From contig NZ_CALHHT010000090.1 in assembly GCF_938031315.1 (NCBI RefSeq), positions 1-8,464 on the forward strand: 8,464 nt of DNA. The letters run 5' to 3'. This document shows positions 6,710 through 8,464 of this stretch, in pieces. How positions within the stretch are numbered: position 1 is the stretch's first letter; each line of letters starts with the position of its first letter. The DNA is from an uncultured Campylobacter sp. Lineage in GTDB: Bacteria > Campylobacterota > Campylobacteria > Campylobacterales > Campylobacteraceae. A program made the position numbers and the translations under genes. The notes beneath the pieces are model-generated. The model was not told the origin of the DNA, did no database searches, and saw nothing but the letters and a program-made list of their open reading frames with translations.

Positions 6710-7684
6710 GTGCTTGGCATTGTATTTCTTTTAATCGCGCTTTATATTTTTGCTCAGATCGGCGGGGCTTTCGGCAACTCCGGCTATCGCGGCAAGGCGC
6801 GAATGCAGCTAGGAGAGGCTAAAATTTTAGTAGCGCTTCTAGCCAAGGTCGCCAAAAGCGACGGGCACGTAAGCGAGTCCGAAGCTGCGATGATAAGCGA
6901 AATTTTGGACGATTTGGTTCGCCAAATGGGCGCCGGCGAGCGCGAACGCGAGGCGCTGAAGCTCGTTTACAAAGTCGAGAAAGAAAGTCTCGCAAACGTG
7001 CGCGAGCTCGCCGAAAAATATAACCAAACCTACCGCCCGAGCCCGAGCCGCAAAACGGGACTAATCTATTTCTTTTTAAATTTAGCCTACGTCGATCGCG
7101 GTTTTAGCGCGGCGGAGCGGCGCACGATCTCGCAGATCTGCGACGGATTGGGCCTTGCGGAGCATATCCAAAGCCAGATGTTTGCGACCTTTGAGCGCAG
7201 CTTTTACGGCACATATTACGAAAACGGCGGCGCGCAAAGCGATACGGCTTACGACGAATACGACGGCTATAGCACAAGAAGCGGCGGGTATTGGGACAAA
7301 TACGGCGGCAGAAGCACCGGCGGCTACGGCAGCAGCAGTTATGGCGGCGGCACGGGCTACGGCTACGGAGGCTCGGCCGGTACGGGCTACGGAGGCTCGC
7401 AAAGTTCGGGCGGTTCATACGGCGGCGGATATGGTAGCGGCTATTCGGGCGGCTCGCAAGGCTCCGCCAAAAGCAAAAGAGATCCGTATGAAATTTTGGG
7501 GCTCTCCAAGGACGCTACGTTTAGCGAGATCAAGAAAAAATATCGCGAGCTCGTGAAAAAATACCACCCCGACATCCTGATGGGCAAGGGCGCGGACGAG
7601 GAGATCATCCAGGAGGGCACGAAGAAGCTTCAGGAGATCAACGAGGCGTATAAAATTTTAAAGGAGCGCTTCGGCGAGAAGTAG
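6710..7684 (+). CDS. djlA: DjlA-like membrane co-chaperone: TM anchor, TerB domain, G/Y/S linker, J domain
   Basis: The protein has 324 residues and starts at a GTG three bases after the purL stop. This start is chosen because it keeps the hydrophobic segment at 2-19. After that anchor come a TerB-like helical domain (about 36-165, with the acidic turn 'VAKSDGHVSESEA' at 47-59 and a second repeat 'LAYVDRGFSAAERRTI' at 125-140), a Gly/Tyr/Ser-rich linker (about 166-253), and a C-terminal J domain (about 257-324). The J domain opens 'DPYEILGLSKDATFSEIKKKYRELVKKYHPD', with HPD at 286-288, and ends 'LQEINEAYKILKERF'. TM-TerB-linker-J is the DjlA architecture; such proteins stimulate the ATPase of DnaK through HPD at the cytoplasmic face of the inner membrane. 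The linker is long and almost free of charged residues in its core. No strong ribosome binding site precedes the GTG, so translation probably depends on coupling to purL. The symbol is by domain architecture; function in this organism is inferred. Confidence 0.88.
   Translation: MLGIVFLLIALYIFAQIGGAFGNSGYRGKARMQLGEAKILVALLAKVAKSDGHVSESEAAMISEILDDLVRQMGAGEREREALKLVYKVEKESLANVRELAEKYNQTYRPSPSRKTGLIYFFLNLAYVDRGFSAAERRTISQICDGLGLAEHIQSQMFATFERSFYGTYYENGGAQSDTAYDEYDGYSTRSGGYWDKYGGRSTGGYGSSSYGGGTGYGYGGSAGTGYGGSQSSGGSYGGGYGSGYSGGSQGSAKSKRDPYEILGLSKDATFSEIKKKYRELVKKYHPDILMGKGADEEIIQEGTKKLQEINEAYKILKERFGEK
7297..7464 (+). repeat. Imperfect Gly/Tyr/Ser-rich repeat tract in the djlA-like gene
   Basis: This GC-rich stretch encodes short GGYG / GYGG / GGS units (about residues 197-251). 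At DNA level ACGGGCTAC occurs at 7352-7360 and 7382-7390, and CTACGGAGGCTCG at 7363-7375 and 7387-7399. Such near-identical short units suggest slippage-driven expansion. All lengths seen keep the J domain in frame. Confidence 0.7.
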
Positions 7685-7690
7685 GGCGAG

Positions 7691-7736
7691 CAAATTTTAA
7701 AATTTGAGGGCGCAGAGCGTCTTGAAATTTTAAAAT
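7691..7736. repeat. A+T palindrome and direct/inverted repeat in the djlA-lipoprotein gap
   Basis: The gap 7685-7792 carries a perfect 16-base palindrome, CAAATTTTAAAATTTG, at 7691-7706. A second copy of its core, AAATTTTAAAAT, lies at 7725-7736. Because the core is nearly self-complementary, 7694-7705 and 7725-7736 can also pair as a 12-bp A:T stem around a 19-base loop. There is no GC stem plus U run, so it is not a standard intrinsic terminator. It could be an operator-like site, a weak transcript-end structure, or just chance in a genome rich in this word. The TAAAAT at 7731-7736 could also serve as a -10 box for the lipoprotein gene, though no -35 is visible. The rest of the gap shows nothing recognisable. 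Confidence 0.5.
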
Positions 7737-7780
7737 AGGATGGCGAGACGGCGGCAAGGTGCGGCGAAGGATTAGAATTT

Positions 7781-7788
7781 AAGGAGAG
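7781..7788 (+). promoter_or_regulatory. Ribosome binding site of the lipoprotein gene
   Basis: AAGGAGAG lies four bases before the ATG at 7793. It is the strongest Shine-Dalgarno match in the window and fixes the start, immediately ahead of a lipoprotein signal peptide. The same leader recurs before the gene starting at 8451. Confidence 0.75.
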
Positions 7789-7792
7789 ATAA

Positions 7793-8434
7793 ATGAAAAA
7801 TTTTATAGTTTTTGCCGTTTTGGCGGCACTACTTGGAGGATGCGCGAGCAAAAAAGACCAAAACGGAATAGCCGACTCGGAAGATATCGCAATGTTAAGC
7901 TTTGACAAAAATATTTCCACCAGATACCGAGCCCATAACGGAAAACTCTATAAAAACGGCAAAGTGTTAGGCAAATATCTTACGGCACCGGGACTTGGTA
8001 TGCAGATTTATATGGATGAAATGGGAAATGGTTATATAGATCCTAGCGCGATAAAGGAAGATAATTCTAAAAAAATTACGGAGATAATATTCGTTCCGAA
8101 CGAATTTATTAAAGTGATCTCTTATAGCCATAATGACGGCGTTTGTAAAGCATTGTCCACAGGAAAATATGTACATATAAAGGAGTATATCACTATATAT
8201 TCACGAGGTGAGCCAATCGTGGCATATAGTTATGATGTTTTGATGTCAAGAAAAGGAATGGGGAAAATTTCATCCAGGTATGATTTCGTTAATGAAAAGT
8301 TATCTTATGTGGATAAAAAAATTTTAGAAAAACTAAATTCGACAGTAGCAGATCATGTGAAAAAATCCGTCGTGCTTAGCGGTGCTACGCTTCTTGGTCT
8401 GCTTTGCAGAGAAAAGTCTAAAAGGTTGGATTAA
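7793..8434 (+). CDS. Small putative lipoprotein of unrecognised family
   Basis: The protein has 213 residues. The N-terminus, MKNFIVFAVLAALLGGC, is a type II signal peptide with lipobox LGGC and the lipidated Cys at 17. Residue 18 is Ala, so outer-membrane sorting is possible but unproven here. I do not recognise the mature protein. It has a short polar linker (18-30), a 'HNGKLYKNGKVLGKYL' segment, and then an alternating hydrophobic/polar stretch of about 95 residues likely to be beta-rich. Its C-terminal part is Lys-rich, with a hydrophobic run 'SVVLSGATLLGLL' before a basic tail. The A+T content is clearly higher than in upstream genes: hand counts of two 60-base lines (8041-8100 and 8221-8280) give 21 G+C each, against 37 for a purL line at 5521-5580. 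That fits recent acquisition or weak constraint. The next gene repeats its leader and first codons, so it is probably one of a tandem paralog set. Function is unknown. Confidence 0.8.
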   Translation: MKNFIVFAVLAALLGGCASKKDQNGIADSEDIAMLSFDKNISTRYRAHNGKLYKNGKVLGKYLTAPGLGMQIYMDEMGNGYIDPSAIKEDNSKKITEIIFVPNEFIKVISYSHNDGVCKALSTGKYVHIKEYITIYSRGEPIVAYSYDVLMSRKGMGKISSRYDFVNEKLSYVDKKILEKLNSTVADHVKKSVVLSGATLLGLLCREKSKRLD

Positions 8435-8450
8435 ATTTAAGGAGCGATAA

Positions 8451-8464
8451 ATGAAAAATTTTAT
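8451..8464 (+). CDS. Start of a second, probably paralogous lipoprotein gene (cut by window edge)
   Basis: Only 14 bases (ATG AAA AAT TTT AT, MKNF plus part of a codon) are inside the window. They are identical to the first 14 bases of the lipoprotein gene at 7793. The preceding leader, including AAGGAG at 8439-8444, matches too: 8435-8464 equals 7777-7806 at 29 of 30 bases. The gene starts 16 bases after the upstream stop. A lipoprotein product is inferred from this duplication; the lipobox itself is outside the window. Confidence 0.6.

Noticed and set aside
7155..7556. Alternative-frame + ORF of 133 residues rich in Ala and Thr, and antisense ORFs 7082-7402 and 7104-7418
   Set aside because: These are shadows of the GC-rich Gly/Tyr/Ser linker of the djlA-like gene; composition is repetitive and no domain is visible.
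7773..7778. TAGAAT as a -10 box for the lipoprotein gene
   Set aside because: A transcript starting about seven bases downstream would lack most of the ribosome binding site at 7781-7788.

Overview
The window looks like chromosomal DNA from a Campylobacter-type epsilonproteobacterium, probably one of the higher-GC oral species (C. gracilis, C. showae or C. rectus type). Three things suggest this: the very frequent AAATTT/AAATTTTA words in otherwise fairly GC-rich coding DNA; the tightly packed one-strand genes with ATGA overlaps; and purL followed directly by a TerB/J-domain gene, an order I recall from C. jejuni (Cj0955c-Cj0954c). The genus call is an inference from composition, family resemblance and synteny; no search was run.

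Layout, all on the + strand. Positions 1-4446 hold a five-gene surface-glycan operon: a polysaccharide deacetylase cut by the left edge, a GT4 glycosyltransferase, a CgeB-like glycosyltransferase, a second membrane-anchored polysaccharide deacetylase, and a WaaE-like GT2 glycosyltransferase. Successive genes overlap by 4, 13, 4 and 4 bases, so they are almost certainly co-transcribed and translationally coupled. Together they look able to add sugars to a lipooligosaccharide core or similar glycan and to remove acetyl groups from amino sugars in it. The exact product cannot be read from this window.

Positions 4511-7684 hold two housekeeping genes: purL (purine biosynthesis) and, three bases after its stop, a djlA-like membrane-anchored J-domain co-chaperone with a long Gly/Tyr/Ser-rich linker. 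A 108-base gap follows, containing an A+T palindrome and direct repeat. Then comes a small lipoprotein gene (7793-8434) of unrecognised family and visibly lower GC. At the right edge a second gene begins whose leader and first codons nearly duplicate those of the lipoprotein gene, pointing to a tandem paralog array running out of the window.

The most unusual feature is inside the GT4 gene. Between its two Rossmann domains lies an extra segment containing five in-frame copies of a degenerate repeat with an exact 30-base period (10 residues, core Ser-Gln-Asp/Asn). I saw no tRNA, rRNA, IS element, CRISPR array or convincing intrinsic terminator.
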